Shown: piece after piece, positions 47,656 to 57,697 of the stretch | How positions within the stretch are numbered: position 1 is the first letter of the stretch | Layout: every line of letters begins with the position of its first letter | Assembly: GCA_049514555.1 (NCBI GenBank) | Contig: JBEKUY010000007.1 | Location: 1-64,000, forward strand | Length of the DNA stretch: 64,000 nt | Reading direction: 5' to 3' | Origin: JBEKUY01 sp049514555 | GTDB taxonomy: Bacteria > Acidobacteriota > Terriglobia > Acidiferrales > UBA7541 | The notes under the pieces: model-generated | The model's input: only the letters and a program-made list of their open reading frames with translations | What the model was told of the DNA's origin: nothing | Database searches by the model: none | Made by a program: the position numbers and the translations under genes

Positions 47656-48165
47656 TCAGCGGGACTTCGCTTCGGAGCGTTCGATCTGCTGCTGGACCTC
47701 CCGCCGGAACTCGAGCGGATGCGCGATGGTGTTGAAGGACTCAGGCGTGCCGCCGGTGCCGCGAAGGAGCACGGTCCCGTAGCCGAGCATCCGGCCAAAA
47801 AGAGACTCCTCGACGCCGATGCTTTCGATTTTGGAGAGGAGCAGTTCGACAGTTCGGCGGCTGGTCAGGCCGACTTTGACGACCACGCGGTGATCGGTGA
47901 CGGCCATTTCGGTGGCGTGACGTTTCCAGAAGGCGAAACCGGCTAAAACAGCGGCAGCGATCAGCAGAATCACGGCTGGCACGAGGAAGATGTTCGACGA
48001 GGAGTTCTTCGCGCCCGATGACGAGATCGCGCGAACGAGCAGGTACAGACCCGACACGCCAAACACCAAGCTAAAAAAGCCCGGCCAAAAGAGGACGATC
48101 CAATGAAGTTGAGTTTTGTACAGGACTTTTTCGCCGGGGGTGAGATTCTTCTCGACGTAGCTCAA
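47656..48165 (-). CDS. PH-domain (bPH2) membrane protein
   Basis: A 169-residue protein with two membrane helices (WIVLFWPGFFSLVFGVSGLY and FLVPAVILLIAAAVLAGFAF). A bacterial PH domain follows: TEMAVTDHRVVVKVGLTSRR, VELLLSKIESIGVEESLFGR and MLGYGTVLLRGTGGTPESF. This is the standard bPH2/YdbT-like layout. TTG at 48165 with GGAGG upstream was chosen because the sequence before it does not match the family. Function unknown. Confidence 0.85.
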   Translation of the reverse strand: MSYVEKNLTPGEKVLYKTQLHWIVLFWPGFFSLVFGVSGLYLLVRAISSSGAKNSSSNIFLVPAVILLIAAAVLAGFAFWKRHATEMAVTDHRVVVKVGLTSRRTVELLLSKIESIGVEESLFGRMLGYGTVLLRGTGGTPESFNTIAHPLEFRREVQQQIERSEAKSR

Positions 48166-48244
48166 GGCGGAGCCTCCTCCGTAAGGTGCAGCGATTATAG
48201 CTGACGCGACGGCTGGCTGCGTCAAGCGATAGATGGCCGCGCGC

Positions 48245-48694
48245 TCAGAACGGGAGGAGCTCGAACGCGGGATAGTTCGGGGCGAGGGCGGCAAAGGCTT
48301 CCGGGGGCGAGCCGGCGGGGACGGGGAAATAGCGCTGGACCGTCGCGTGGAAACGGTCGAGATAAGTCTTCAGTATTTCCAGCTTCTCGCCATCGGGGAT
48401 GGGGCGGAGACGGTACCGCACGCGGGTGCGCCCCTTCTTGAGAGTGACTTCTCCAGCGGCCTCGGCGTTGCGGACCCATTGCGTGCGTCCTCGGGGTGCG
48501 ACGAGGAAGCGCCTACCATTGAGTTCCAGCAGATCGATCGGCGTGGAGTAGAGGCGTCCGGTCTTACGGCCGCGGACTTGAACGAGGTAATTGTGAGGCA
48601 GGCCGAGGCCGAGCCCGACCAGGAATCCGAATGCGCGGTTGAACAAGCGCTCGGTGGCACTCGGCCTGCGAAAAGACGGTGTGTCTGAGTTCAC
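48245..48694 (-). CDS. Deazaflavin (F420)-dependent nitroreductase-family protein
   Basis: A 149-residue split-barrel protein of the Ddn/nitroreductase family. It contains LVQVRGRKTGRLYSTPIDLL, FLVAPRGRTQWVRNAEAAGE and VTLKKGRTRVRYRLRPI, the core that binds deazaflavin F420 in characterised members. The size is normal for the family. Whether this organism makes F420 cannot be judged from the window. It is 79 bases upstream of the PH-domain gene on the same strand. Confidence 0.87.
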   Translation of the reverse strand: MNSDTPSFRRPSATERLFNRAFGFLVGLGLGLPHNYLVQVRGRKTGRLYSTPIDLLELNGRRFLVAPRGRTQWVRNAEAAGEVTLKKGRTRVRYRLRPIPDGEKLEILKTYLDRFHATVQRYFPVPAGSPPEAFAALAPNYPAFELLPF

Positions 48695-48757
48695 GCCTGT
48701 AGCTCCATTCTAGAGCCCCGGTTTCTTCAGCAAGCCCGGTTGAGCGCTTCTTCGGCG

Positions 48758-49345
48758 CTAGTTGGCCGGTTTCGGACGCGGGCGGCTGGCCGGGGGCACA
48801 ATCCCATTCATACGCAAATACTCGACCATTTGGCCGTAGTGATCGAAAGAATGCCAGCAGCCGATGCTGGCCAGCGCCAGGGGCGTGTTGAGAACAGGGT
48901 TGGGCGGATTCTTGACGGGCGTGACCACATTCTCCGCTGTGATCGTGGCAATGGCGCGGTGGCCGAGCGCGAACGAATCGCGCAGATACTTGAGAATTTC
49001 GTCCTTCGTTTTGATGGCGTCGGGACCGTTCTCACCGCCAGCGGGCGGTTTTTCGCCCAGGATCGCCCCGAAGAAAATATGGTTTGCGGTGGCGACGTGC
49101 TTGACCTGCTCCGCGAACGTGCGCACGCCTTTGAATTCTCCGGCGGTGGGAGCGAAGGAGTACTTCTCCTCGGGCATCGCTTCGGCGGCCCCCACAAATT
49201 CGCTCTCCACGATGGAGAGTTGGCGGTCGAGAACCGATGCGATCGTCGGCTTCTCCTGCGGCGTGGTCTGCTGCTGGGCGTGGGCAGCAATACAGTTCAG
49301 CCCGAAACAAAGCACGATTGCGGGATACCAGACTGTCCTTTTCAT
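48758..49345 (-). CDS. Exported DinB-like four-helix protein
   Basis: A 195-residue protein with a signal peptide (YPAIVLCFGLNCIAAHAQ) and a DinB-like helical bundle. Metal-ligand histidines appear in FAEQVKHVATANHIFFGA and WHSFDHYGQMVEYLR. Exported DinB proteins are abundant in Acidobacteria; some relatives are thiol S-transferases, but the activity here is unknown. The ATG at 49345 has GGAGG upstream. The N-terminal extension seen in the open frame was rejected. Confidence 0.87.
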   Translation of the reverse strand: MKRTVWYPAIVLCFGLNCIAAHAQQQTTPQEKPTIASVLDRQLSIVESEFVGAAEAMPEEKYSFAPTAGEFKGVRTFAEQVKHVATANHIFFGAILGEKPPAGGENGPDAIKTKDEILKYLRDSFALGHRAIATITAENVVTPVKNPPNPVLNTPLALASIGCWHSFDHYGQMVEYLRMNGIVPPASRPRPKPAN

Positions 49346-49497
49346 AGAGCGCCTCCAGCGTTCAACAAGAGATAAGGAATGGGGGTATCTGACTCGTCCC
49401 ACCGGGCATGGGACAAATAGTCTAATGCCGTTGCCGCGGCGAATGAAATGGATTCCTCCGCTCCGCGAGCCGGCAGGCCGAATCGCGGGAGAGCCGC

Positions 49498-49911
49498 TCA
49501 GAGTATGCGGATTTTGCGGGTGTTCTTGTTCACGACGAAGATCCGGAGATTATTGCTATTGGGATCCGCGGGAAAGACGAAGAAGCCGATCTTCTGGGGA
49601 TTGTAGGCTTCGGTCAAACCGACGATCGTCTCGGTATCGCCGAACTGAACTTCGATCTTGCGGCCGTGGGCGGTAGGGTTCACATCATAAGACTCGTGAT
49701 AATCGGGATTCCCGACAAAGTCTTTCACGAAGAAAACGGCCTTCAATTCCTTGATGAGAACGTCGGTTCCTTCTCCCTGGCGCGAGGTCGGCTCAGGATA
49801 AAGGCGGAAGGATTCGCGTAGGGCGGAGAAATTGAACACGTAGCCCTTCAGCCGCCGCTTGTCGAGGAAGGCGACGACGACCTTATTGACCTGACTTTGG
49901 ATCTCCGCCAT
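49498..49911 (-). CDS. Hypothetical protein, PilZ-like size
   Basis: A 137-residue soluble protein. It starts MAEIQSQVNKVVVAFLDKRR and has a beta-rich body (KGYVFNFSALRESFRLYP, VFFVKDF, RKIEVQFGDTETIVGLTEAY) and a basic tail. The size and beta-barrel-like strand pattern suggest a PilZ-like fold, but no c-di-GMP motif is visible. Similar proteins seem common in Acidobacteria. No function is proposed. Confidence 0.65.
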   Translation of the reverse strand: MAEIQSQVNKVVVAFLDKRRLKGYVFNFSALRESFRLYPEPTSRQGEGTDVLIKELKAVFFVKDFVGNPDYHESYDVNPTAHGRKIEVQFGDTETIVGLTEAYNPQKIGFFVFPADPNSNNLRIFVVNKNTRKIRIL

Positions 49912-50075
49912 AGGCTCGTATTTTCACGAAAGTATAAACCAGATTGGTCGCGACGTGTCCAGAATCGAGCTTCGCTGGCGCTTGGCAGCAACGCGGGAAC
50001 GTCCAATTCCGTGTTTAGAGGGTGCTTTCCGCGAAATATCAGTCAGCTGCGCCTCGATGCATGAGCGGAGGACTG

Positions 50076-51296
50076 TCAGAGGCACTCGAGGAGGCCGGCG
50101 GCGCCCATACCGCCGCCGATGCACATCGTGACCATGCCGTAGCGGGCGTTGCGGCGGGCGAGTTCGCGCAAGATGGACGCGACCAGCTTGGCGCCGGTAC
50201 AGCCGAGCGGATGGCCGAGCGCTATGGCTCCGCCATTGGGATTGACGCGTGCGGGATCGAGGTCGGCCTGCCGGATGACGGCGAGTGCCTGCGCCGCGAA
50301 GGCTTCGTTGAGTTCGATGACGGCGACGTCGTCGAACGAAAGCCCGGCGAGCTTCAACGCTTTGGGGATGGCGTAAACCGGCCCGATACCAAATTCCTCG
50401 GGCGGGCAACCGGCGGTGGCGAAGGCGATGAGGCGGGCGAGCGGCGCGACGCCGAATGAGCGCGCGCGGGCGTCGCTCATGACTACGGCGGCCGCGGCGC
50501 CGTCGCTCATCTGTGAGCTGTTCCCCGCGGTGACGGTTCCCTTCACGTGAAATGCAGGCTTGAGTTTGGAGAGCGCTTCGAGTGAGGTGTCGGCACGAGG
50601 CCCTTCGTCGGCGTCGAAGATGAACTTCTGCGTTTCCGGCTTTGCCGCGGCCGACCTTCCGTTCCGGGTGGTCTGCGGCACTCCATTTCCGTTGGGCCAA
50701 GAGGTGATGGTCACTTCGACGGGGACAATTTCATCCTTGAATTTTCCGGCAGCGATGGCGGCAAGGGCCTTGCGGTGGCTTTCCAAAGAAAACTGATCGG
50801 CCTGTTCGCGAGTGACGCCGAACTTGCGGGCGAGATGCTCGGTTCCGAGGCCCATGTTGATGTAGGTATCCGGGTAATTGTCGATGAGCCAGGGATTCGG
50901 CGAGACTTTGTGGCCGCCCATGGGAACCAAGGACATGGACTCAGTGCCGCCGGCGACGATGACCTGGGCGCCGCCGGAGCGGATGCGCTCGGCCGCCAGC
51001 GCGATGGCCTGAAGGCCGGAAGCGCAGAAGCGGTTGACGGTCATGGCGGACACTTCGACGGGCAGGCCGGCGCGAAGCGCGGCGATGCGCGCGACGTTCA
51101 TGCCCTGTTCGGCTTCGGGCATGGCGCAGCCGAGGATCACGTCGTCGATCTCGGCGGGGTCCAGGCCCGGCACGCGGGCGATGGCTTCGCGGATGGCGAG
51201 GGCGGCGAGATCATCGGGGCGCGTCGTGCGAAGCAAGCCCTTCGTGGCGCGGCCGACGGCCGTGCGAACAGATGAGACCATGAAAGCTTCCGGCAT
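50076..51296 (-). CDS. fadA: Acetyl-CoA C-acyltransferase (thiolase)
   Basis: A 406-residue thiolase. The active-site Cys lies in VNRFCASGLQAIALA (about residue 91), the His in NPNGGAIALGHPLGCTGAK, and the second Cys in MVTMCIGGGMGAAGLLE. It cleaves 3-ketoacyl-CoA to acetyl-CoA in beta-oxidation and may act with the acyl-CoA dehydrogenase at 43310. The ATG at 51296 has GGGAGG upstream. The gene is divergent from the efflux operon. Confidence 0.93.
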   Translation of the reverse strand: MPEAFMVSSVRTAVGRATKGLLRTTRPDDLAALAIREAIARVPGLDPAEIDDVILGCAMPEAEQGMNVARIAALRAGLPVEVSAMTVNRFCASGLQAIALAAERIRSGGAQVIVAGGTESMSLVPMGGHKVSPNPWLIDNYPDTYINMGLGTEHLARKFGVTREQADQFSLESHRKALAAIAAGKFKDEIVPVEVTITSWPNGNGVPQTTRNGRSAAAKPETQKFIFDADEGPRADTSLEALSKLKPAFHVKGTVTAGNSSQMSDGAAAAVVMSDARARSFGVAPLARLIAFATAGCPPEEFGIGPVYAIPKALKLAGLSFDDVAVIELNEAFAAQALAVIRQADLDPARVNPNGGAIALGHPLGCTGAKLVASILRELARRNARYGMVTMCIGGGMGAAGLLECL

Positions 51297-51633
51297 GGGG
51301 CCTCCCGAAAGGCTCGCAGCTATTGGATGACAGCGAGGCGGCAAAAAGCAAGGAGGGCGGCCACAGGAGCACCGGGAGCACAACGAAATTAAGGCCGAAC
51401 GGAAATACTGTGGACAGGATCGCACAGATCAGAGGTCTGTGTCACCGGATGTACCCCGGGGAGCAGTTTGGGCGTCTTATTGGTATGCCTTTGGGGAAGC
51501 TTTCCGGGTCCCCGATGAGAGGAACGGGCCCAGGAGACGAGAGCAGGATCCATCCTCAGGACCACGATCAAGGTAAGGACAGATTACAAGCAGCCCGGTG
51601 GATGAATGAGGGCGCTGCGGCGGCGACAAACCC
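51297..51633. other. Divergent intergenic region, thiolase / efflux operon
   Basis: No gene is supported in these 337 bases. They must hold the promoters for both flanking units, but no clear -35/-10 pair or regulator operator was identified. No TetR- or MarR-type regulator gene adjoins the efflux operon. Confidence 0.4.
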
Positions 51634-54600
51634 ATGTGGATTGTAAGGCTCGCACTGAACAGGCCGTACACCTTCGTGGTGGCGGCAATGCTGATTGTGA
51701 TTCTGGGAGTAGTGTCCATTGTGAGTACGCCGACGGACATCTTCCCGAACATCAACATCCCTGTGGTGAGCGTGATCTTCAGCTACGCGGGGCTCCCGCC
51801 TGAAGAAGTCGCCACGCGGATCACCGCCCAGTTCGAGCGCGGCGCGACCACGACGGTGAACGACATCGAGCACATCGAATCGCAGTCGCTCAACGGCATG
51901 GCCATCATCAAGATTTTCTTCCAGCCCAATGCCAACATCAACGGAGCGATCGCGCAGGTGACGGCGATCTCGCAGACGCTGCTGCGGAGCCTGCCGCCGG
52001 GGAGCACTCCGCCGTTGGTGATCACCTACAACGCCTCGAGCGTGCCGATCCTGCAGATTAGCCTGAGCAGCAGCACGATGAGCGAACAGCAGTTGAACGA
52101 TTTGGGGATGAACTTTATCCGCACGCAACTGGCGACCATCGAGGGCGCAGCGATTCCGTATCCCTACGGCGGGAAGATGAGGCAGATCTCCGTCGAGCTG
52201 AATCCGCAGACGCTGCTGGAAAAGCACGTTTCGGGCGCGGACGTGGTAAGCGCGGTCAACGCGCAGAACCTGATCTTGCCGGAAGGGACGGTGAAGATCG
52301 GCGACCGCGAGTACAACGTGCAGATGAACAGCAGCCCAAAGACGGTGGGGGAGCTGAACGATCTGCCGGTCAAGGTGGTGAACGGGGCGATGGTCTACGT
52401 GCGCGACGTCGCCTACGTGCACGACGGCGCGGCATTCCAGACGAACATCGTGCGTGAAAACGGGCGGCGCGGATCGTTGATGATGGTGATGAAATCGGGC
52501 AATGCTTCGACGCTGTCGATCGTGGACGCGATTCGGGCTGCGCTCCCGAGGATCGAGTCGACGCTGCCGCCGGGGATCGACGTGCGGCCGACGGCGGACC
52601 AGTCGATCTTCGTGCGGGCCGCGGTGAACGGCGTCGTGAAAGAGGCGATCACGGCGGCATGCCTGACGGCGGCGATGATCCTGATCTTTCTGGGGAGCTG
52701 GCGGAGCACGGTGGTCGTGGCGATTTCCATTCCGCTGTCGATTCTGACTTCGCTGACGCTGCTGAGCTTCCTCGGCGAGACCATCAACATCATGACCCTG
52801 GGCGGCCTGGCCTTGGCGGTGGGCATCCTGGTCGACGACGCTACGGTGGCGCTCGAGAATATCAGCCGCCTGATTCCGCAAGGGCGATCGCTGCGCGACA
52901 CGGTTCTCCTGGGGGCGCAGCAGATTGCCATGCCTGCGTTCGTCGCGACGCTATCGATCTGCATCGTGTTCGTGCCGATTTTCTTCATGACGGGCATACC
53001 CGGCTACCTGTTCCGGCCGCTGGCGGAGGCGGTGGTGTTTGCGATGCTGGCGTCGTACGTGCTTTCGCGGACGCTGGTACCGACGATGGTGCTGTACTTC
53101 TTCCGGTCGGAGAGGAAACGCGCGGCAAAGAATCCGCAACAGGGGCCGGGATGGTTCCGGCGGTTCCACGCGGGGTTCGAGGAGAGATTCGAGGGGCTGC
53201 GGGAACGGTACGTGAAGGCGCTGGGGTGGTGCCTGGATCACCGGCTGGCGTTCGTGCTGCTGTTTTTGGGGTTCTGCGGAGGCTCGATGATGCTGGTGCC
53301 GTTCCTGGGATCGGATTTGTTTCCGAAAGTGGACGCGGGCCAGATTCGTCTGCACTTGCGGGCGCCGACGGGGACGCGCGTGGAAGAAACGGCGGCGCTG
53401 TGCGATCGGGTCGAGCAAACCGTGCGCAGGCAGATCCCTCCGGCAGAACTGGCTGGGATCGTGGACAACGTCGGCGTACCGTACAGCGGGATCAACTTGT
53501 CCTACAGCACGAGCGGAACCATCGGCACGTCGGATGCGGAGATCATGATTTCGCTTAGAGAGCACCACCACCCGACCCCGAACTACGTGCGGGATTTGCG
53601 GGAGACGCTTCCGCAAGAGTTCCCCGGAACGTCTTTCTTCTTCCAGCCCGCGGACATTATCAGCCAAATCCTGAACTTCGGTCTGTCGGCGCCGATCGAC
53701 ATCCAATTCGTGGGCCCCAACCAAGAAGCGAACTACGAGTTGGCCCGGCGAATACTGCCGCGAATCAGAGCGGTTGCCGGAGCCACGGACGTGCACATAC
53801 ACCAACTCTTCGATCTGGGGCAGCTGGACGTGGATGTAGACCGGACCAAGGCGGAAGGGATGGGCATGACGCAGCGGGACGTGGCCAACAACACGCTGGC
53901 CGCGCTGACGACAAGCTTCCAGACCTCGCCGAACTTCTGGCTGAGCCCGCAGGGAGTGACGTATCAGGTGACCACGATGACCCCGCAGTATCGAGTGGAC
54001 TCCATGAGGGCGGTGCAGGCCATCCCCGTGATCGGGGGAGCCGGGCCGCCACAAGTCCTCGACAATGTGGCGACCATACGGCGATCGGCAGGGGCGGTCG
54101 TGGTGAACCACTACGACGTGATGCCCGTGATCGACATCCTGGCGGCGGCGCAAGGACGGGACCTCGGCGGGGTTTCCAGCGACATCAAGAAGGTGTTGAA
54201 GGAGTTCGAGGGCCAACTGCCGCGAGGCACAACGGTGGAGATCCGCGGGCAGGTCAGCACGATGAACTCGTCGTTTGAAAGCCTGGGGATCGGGCTGGTG
54301 TTCTCCATTCTGCTCGTGTACCTGCTGATGGTGGTGAATTTCCAATCGTGGACGGATCCATTCATCATTCTGACCGGGCTTAGCGCGGCGTTCGCGGGGA
54401 TCGTTTGGATACTGTTCATAACGCACACGACGCTGAGCGTGCCATCGCTGATGGGGGCGATTATGTGCATCGGTGTGGCCACGTCGAACAGCATCCTGCT
54501 GGTGACGTTCGCCGGGGCGGAAATGCAATCGGGCAGAAGTTCAGTCGAGTCGGCAACGAGCGCCGGGTACACGCGGCTGCGGCCGATCATCATGACGGCG

Positions 54601-54795
54601 CTGGCGATGATCATCGGCATGCTGCCGATGTCGCTGGGGCTCGGCGAAGGCGGCGAACAGAACGCGGCTCTGGGACGCGCGGTGATCGGCGGGCTGTCGC
54701 TGGCGACGGTGGGAACATTGTTTTTTGTGCCGGTCGTGTATAGCCTGATGCGGGAAAAAGGCTACAAGGAACTGCTGGCGGAGACTGAGGAATAG
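51634..54795 (+). CDS. RND-family efflux pump permease (AcrB-like)
   Basis: A 1053-residue inner-membrane pump with the RND layout: 12 helices and two large periplasmic loops. The proton-relay aspartates are in GGLALAVGILVDDATVALEN of helix 4. PTDIFPNINIPVVSVIFSYA and the GG-rich end GLSLATVGTLFFVPVVYSLM match HAE1-type members. It exports hydrophobic compounds driven by proton flow, together with the adaptor and outer-membrane factor encoded downstream. The gene order pump-adaptor-channel is unusual but known in Acidobacteria. Confidence 0.93.
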   Translation: MWIVRLALNRPYTFVVAAMLIVILGVVSIVSTPTDIFPNINIPVVSVIFSYAGLPPEEVATRITAQFERGATTTVNDIEHIESQSLNGMAIIKIFFQPNANINGAIAQVTAISQTLLRSLPPGSTPPLVITYNASSVPILQISLSSSTMSEQQLNDLGMNFIRTQLATIEGAAIPYPYGGKMRQISVELNPQTLLEKHVSGADVVSAVNAQNLILPEGTVKIGDREYNVQMNSSPKTVGELNDLPVKVVNGAMVYVRDVAYVHDGAAFQTNIVRENGRRGSLMMVMKSGNASTLSIVDAIRAALPRIESTLPPGIDVRPTADQSIFVRAAVNGVVKEAITAACLTAAMILIFLGSWRSTVVVAISIPLSILTSLTLLSFLGETINIMTLGGLALAVGILVDDATVALENISRLIPQGRSLRDTVLLGAQQIAMPAFVATLSICIVFVPIFFMTGIPGYLFRPLAEAVVFAMLASYVLSRTLVPTMVLYFFRSERKRAAKNPQQGPGWFRRFHAGFEERFEGLRERYVKALGWCLDHRLAFVLLFLGFCGGSMMLVPFLGSDLFPKVDAGQIRLHLRAPTGTRVEETAALCDRVEQTVRRQIPPAELAGIVDNVGVPYSGINLSYSTSGTIGTSDAEIMISLREHHHPTPNYVRDLRETLPQEFPGTSFFFQPADIISQILNFGLSAPIDIQFVGPNQEANYELARRILPRIRAVAGATDVHIHQLFDLGQLDVDVDRTKAEGMGMTQRDVANNTLAALTTSFQTSPNFWLSPQGVTYQVTTMTPQYRVDSMRAVQAIPVIGGAGPPQVLDNVATIRRSAGAVVVNHYDVMPVIDILAAAQGRDLGGVSSDIKKVLKEFEGQLPRGTTVEIRGQVSTMNSSFESLGIGLVFSILLVYLLMVVNFQSWTDPFIILTGLSAAFAGIVWILFITHTTLSVPSLMGAIMCIGVATSNSILLVTFAGAEMQSGRSSVESATSAGYTRLRPIIMTALAMIIGMLPMSLGLGEGGEQNAALGRAVIGGLSLATVGTLFFVPVVYSLMREKGYKELLAETEE

Positions 54796-54869
54796 ACGCC
54801 GGACTCGCGGCATTCCCGAACGGGGAACCGGCCCCGGCCGCCGCTGCAAGCAGGAGTCGCGGGAGAGAG

Positions 54870-56096
54870 ATGGAAGCGATGAGAGCAGACACACAGGACG
54901 AGACCGCAGGAAGCGCCACGGAATCTCGGAAAGGGCAGGCAACCAGGGGCAATTTCTGGCGATATGCAATGCCGGCGCTGGCGTTTGCACTGCTTGCCGG
55001 AGCGGCCTTCTGGGGAATTGAATCGCGGCGCGGCACGCGGGCGGCGCTTGACGCGGTGGCGAGGGATTCGGAGAGGACGCCGGTGAGCGTGGTGCACCCC
55101 CGGCCGTCGCAAGGCGGACACGAGGTGGAGCTGCCGGGGAACTTGCAGGCCTATGCGGAGACGCCCATCTACGCGCGGACGAACGGATATCTGAAACGCT
55201 GGTTCGTGGACATCGGTGGAAGAGTGAAGCAGGGGCAACTCCTGGCCGAAATCGACACGCCGGAAGTGGATCAGGAGCTGGAGCAGGCGCAAGCAGCGGA
55301 GGCGCAGGCGGCGGCGAACCTCGATCTGGCGCGAACGACGGCGGAACGCTGGCAGATTTTGTTGAAATCGGACGGCGTATCGAAACAGGAAGTGGACCAG
55401 AACGTTTCGGCCTATAAAGCGCGGGAAGCGGACCTGCTGGCGGCCAAGGCGAATGTGAAGCGGCTCGAAGACTTGCAGTCGTTCAAGCAGGTGACCGCGC
55501 CTTTTTCGGGAATCCTGACGGTGAGGAACGTAGACGTGGGAGCGCTGATCTCGAGCACGATTGCGAGCAGCGCGCAGCCGCTGTTCCGGATCGCGCAAAC
55601 GAACGTGCTGCGAGTGTACGTGAACGTGCCGCAGACCTACAGCCGGTCCGTGGTCGAGGGTGTTGCGGCGGACCTGGCGGTTCCGGAGTTTCCCAAGCAG
55701 ACGTTTCCGGGAAAGGTAGTACGGACATCGGGCGAAATTGACCCCGCGTCGCGAACCTTTCTGGCGGAAGTGGACGTGCCGAACTCGACGGGCAAGCTAC
55801 TGCCGGGTGCGTACGCGACCGTGAGGTTCCATATTACGGCCGCAGAGCCGCCGCTCGTGCTTCCCAGCAACACGTTGCTATTCCGATCGGGCGGGACGGA
55901 AGTGGCGGTGTCGGGCGGGGATGGCAAAGTACACATTGAAAAGGTCGTGGTCGGGCGGGACCTGGGAACGAGCGTCGAAATCGTGGAGGGAGTACAACCC
56001 AACGATTCCATCATACTGAATCCGCCGGACTCGATCGCTGAGGGGGACTTGGTCGAGGTGAAGCCGGCGCCGGCTGTCGGCGAAAAGCGCCAATGA
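54870..56096 (+). CDS. RND efflux membrane-fusion (adaptor) protein
   Basis: A 408-residue periplasmic adaptor. An N-terminal membrane anchor (AMPALAFALLAGAAFWGI) is followed by a lipoyl half-motif (GNLQAYAETPIYARTNGYLK, GGRVKQGQLLAEIDTPEVDQ), an alpha-hairpin (about 135-200) and a beta-barrel (TAPFSGILTVRNVDVGALIS). It links the pump to the outer-membrane channel. It begins 74 bases after the pump and overlaps the channel gene by four bases. Confidence 0.92.
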   Translation: MEAMRADTQDETAGSATESRKGQATRGNFWRYAMPALAFALLAGAAFWGIESRRGTRAALDAVARDSERTPVSVVHPRPSQGGHEVELPGNLQAYAETPIYARTNGYLKRWFVDIGGRVKQGQLLAEIDTPEVDQELEQAQAAEAQAAANLDLARTTAERWQILLKSDGVSKQEVDQNVSAYKAREADLLAAKANVKRLEDLQSFKQVTAPFSGILTVRNVDVGALISSTIASSAQPLFRIAQTNVLRVYVNVPQTYSRSVVEGVAADLAVPEFPKQTFPGKVVRTSGEIDPASRTFLAEVDVPNSTGKLLPGAYATVRFHITAAEPPLVLPSNTLLFRSGGTEVAVSGGDGKVHIEKVVVGRDLGTSVEIVEGVQPNDSIILNPPDSIAEGDLVEVKPAPAVGEKRQ

Positions 56097-57547
56097 CGGA
56101 AAAACGGGGAGCCGCGTGGCGGCTGGGAGCATGGCTGGGTGCCTTGGCGTGCACGCTGCTTGCGGCCGGCTGCACGGTCGGACCGAGATACCAGCGGCCG
56201 AGCGTGCAAACTCCAGGTGCGTTCAAGGAGCCGCCGCCCGCAGGCTGGAAGAATGCCGCGCCGAGCGACGACATTTCCAAGGGCGACTGGTGGGCAATCT
56301 TCAAGGATCCGGACTTGGCCGCGCTCGAAAACGAGGCCATCAAAAAGAACCAGACAGTGAAGGCGGCGCTATCTCGCGTTGACCAAGCGCGCGCGATCGC
56401 ACGGCTGACCCGGGCCGACCTCTTCCCAAGCGTGGGCTTCGATCCCTCCGCGATCCGTTCGCTGGAATCGGCGAATCGGCCTCTTGCGCCGCCATCCCCT
56501 GCCGTAGCCTTCACGTCGAACACATTCACTCTGCCGCTGGACGTCAGTTACGAGGTGGACTTGTGGGGGAGAGTAAGGCGGTCGGTGGAATCGGCGCGGG
56601 CCACGGCGCAAGCGAGCGCAGCGGACTACGAGAACATCCTGCTGTCGCTCGAAGGAGAAGTGGCGCAGGACTACTTCTACCTCCGGTACGTGGATGCCGA
56701 CCGCGCCATCCTGCGGAACAATATCCAGCTCCTCGAGAAGACCCTGGCGCTCGTGAGGGTCCGGCATGACGGCGGAGTGGCCAGCGGGCTCGACGTTTCC
56801 GAAGCCGAGACTTTATTGGCCACAACGCAAGCGGACTATGCCGGGCTCGCGAGACAGCGCGCGCAGTACGAGCATGCCCTGGCGGTGTTGTTGGGCAGGC
56901 CGGCGGCGGAGTTCTCGCTGCCGGAGGCGCCGTTCGCGCTCGAACCCCCGGTGATTCCAGCAGGGCTACCGTCGGACTTGCTCGAGAGACGTCCAGACGT
57001 CGCCGGAGCCGAGCGGCAGATGGCGGCGTTGAATGCACAGATCGGCGTGGCGCGCGCCGCGTTTTTCCCGCAACTGAGCCTGACCGGCAGCGCGGGGTAC
57101 CAGAGCGCAAACCTCGCGACGTTGGTCAACCTGCCGAGCGCGGCATGGTCGGTGGGTGCGGCGCTGGCGGCGCCGATCTACGAAGGCGGGCGGCTGAAGG
57201 CAAACCTGGAACGGGCGCGCGCGGCGTTTGAGGAATCGGAGGCCAACTACCGCCAGCAGGTGCTCGTGGCGTTCCGCGAAGTGGAAGACAGCCTGTCTGA
57301 TTTGCACGTGCTCGAGGACCAGGAAGAGGCGCAGGAGAGAGCAGTGCAGTCGGCGCAGAGTACAGCGGATATATCGACCTCGCGATATAAGGAAGGGCTG
57401 GCGAATTACTTGGAAGTGATCGACGCCCAGCGCACGGTGCTGCAGAATCAGCGGCTCGTCGCGCAGATTCGCGAGCAGCGGCTGGCGGCTTCCGTGCAGC
57501 TCATCAAAGCGCTCGGCGGCGGGTGGAAGGACCGGATGGTTCCTTGA
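56093..57547 (+). CDS. RND outer-membrane factor, NodT family
   Basis: A 484-residue TolC-like lipoprotein. The signal sequence ends in the lipobox LLAAGC (lipidated Cys about 27), followed by TVGPRYQRP, the NodT-family hallmark. Two OEP repeats (about 85-270 and 290-470) follow with long helices (YRQQVLVAFREVEDSLSDLH) and the barrel strands (SLTGSAGYQS). It completes the tripartite export channel. Confidence 0.92.
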   Translation: MTEKRGAAWRLGAWLGALACTLLAAGCTVGPRYQRPSVQTPGAFKEPPPAGWKNAAPSDDISKGDWWAIFKDPDLAALENEAIKKNQTVKAALSRVDQARAIARLTRADLFPSVGFDPSAIRSLESANRPLAPPSPAVAFTSNTFTLPLDVSYEVDLWGRVRRSVESARATAQASAADYENILLSLEGEVAQDYFYLRYVDADRAILRNNIQLLEKTLALVRVRHDGGVASGLDVSEAETLLATTQADYAGLARQRAQYEHALAVLLGRPAAEFSLPEAPFALEPPVIPAGLPSDLLERRPDVAGAERQMAALNAQIGVARAAFFPQLSLTGSAGYQSANLATLVNLPSAAWSVGAALAAPIYEGGRLKANLERARAAFEESEANYRQQVLVAFREVEDSLSDLHVLEDQEEAQERAVQSAQSTADISTSRYKEGLANYLEVIDAQRTVLQNQRLVAQIREQRLAASVQLIKALGGGWKDRMVP

Positions 57548-57697
57548 ATCGCGCGCAGCTAGCAGCAGCGCGAGCGCCAAAGCGATTCCCGCACCAGGTC
57601 ATCTGAGCCGCTCGAACTCCGCGTTTCTCATCGTGCCATAGAACCGGAAGCCGCGGGCCGGCAGACGATTGGGCCCAACTCGCCTTACGCACGGCCT

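Noticed and set aside
51568..54528. Two long minus-strand open frames antisense to the efflux pump (437 and 525 codons)
   Set aside because: They are rich in Arg, His, Asp and Gln without any domain, and lie fully over a strongly supported pump gene. High third-position GC keeps the antisense frame open.
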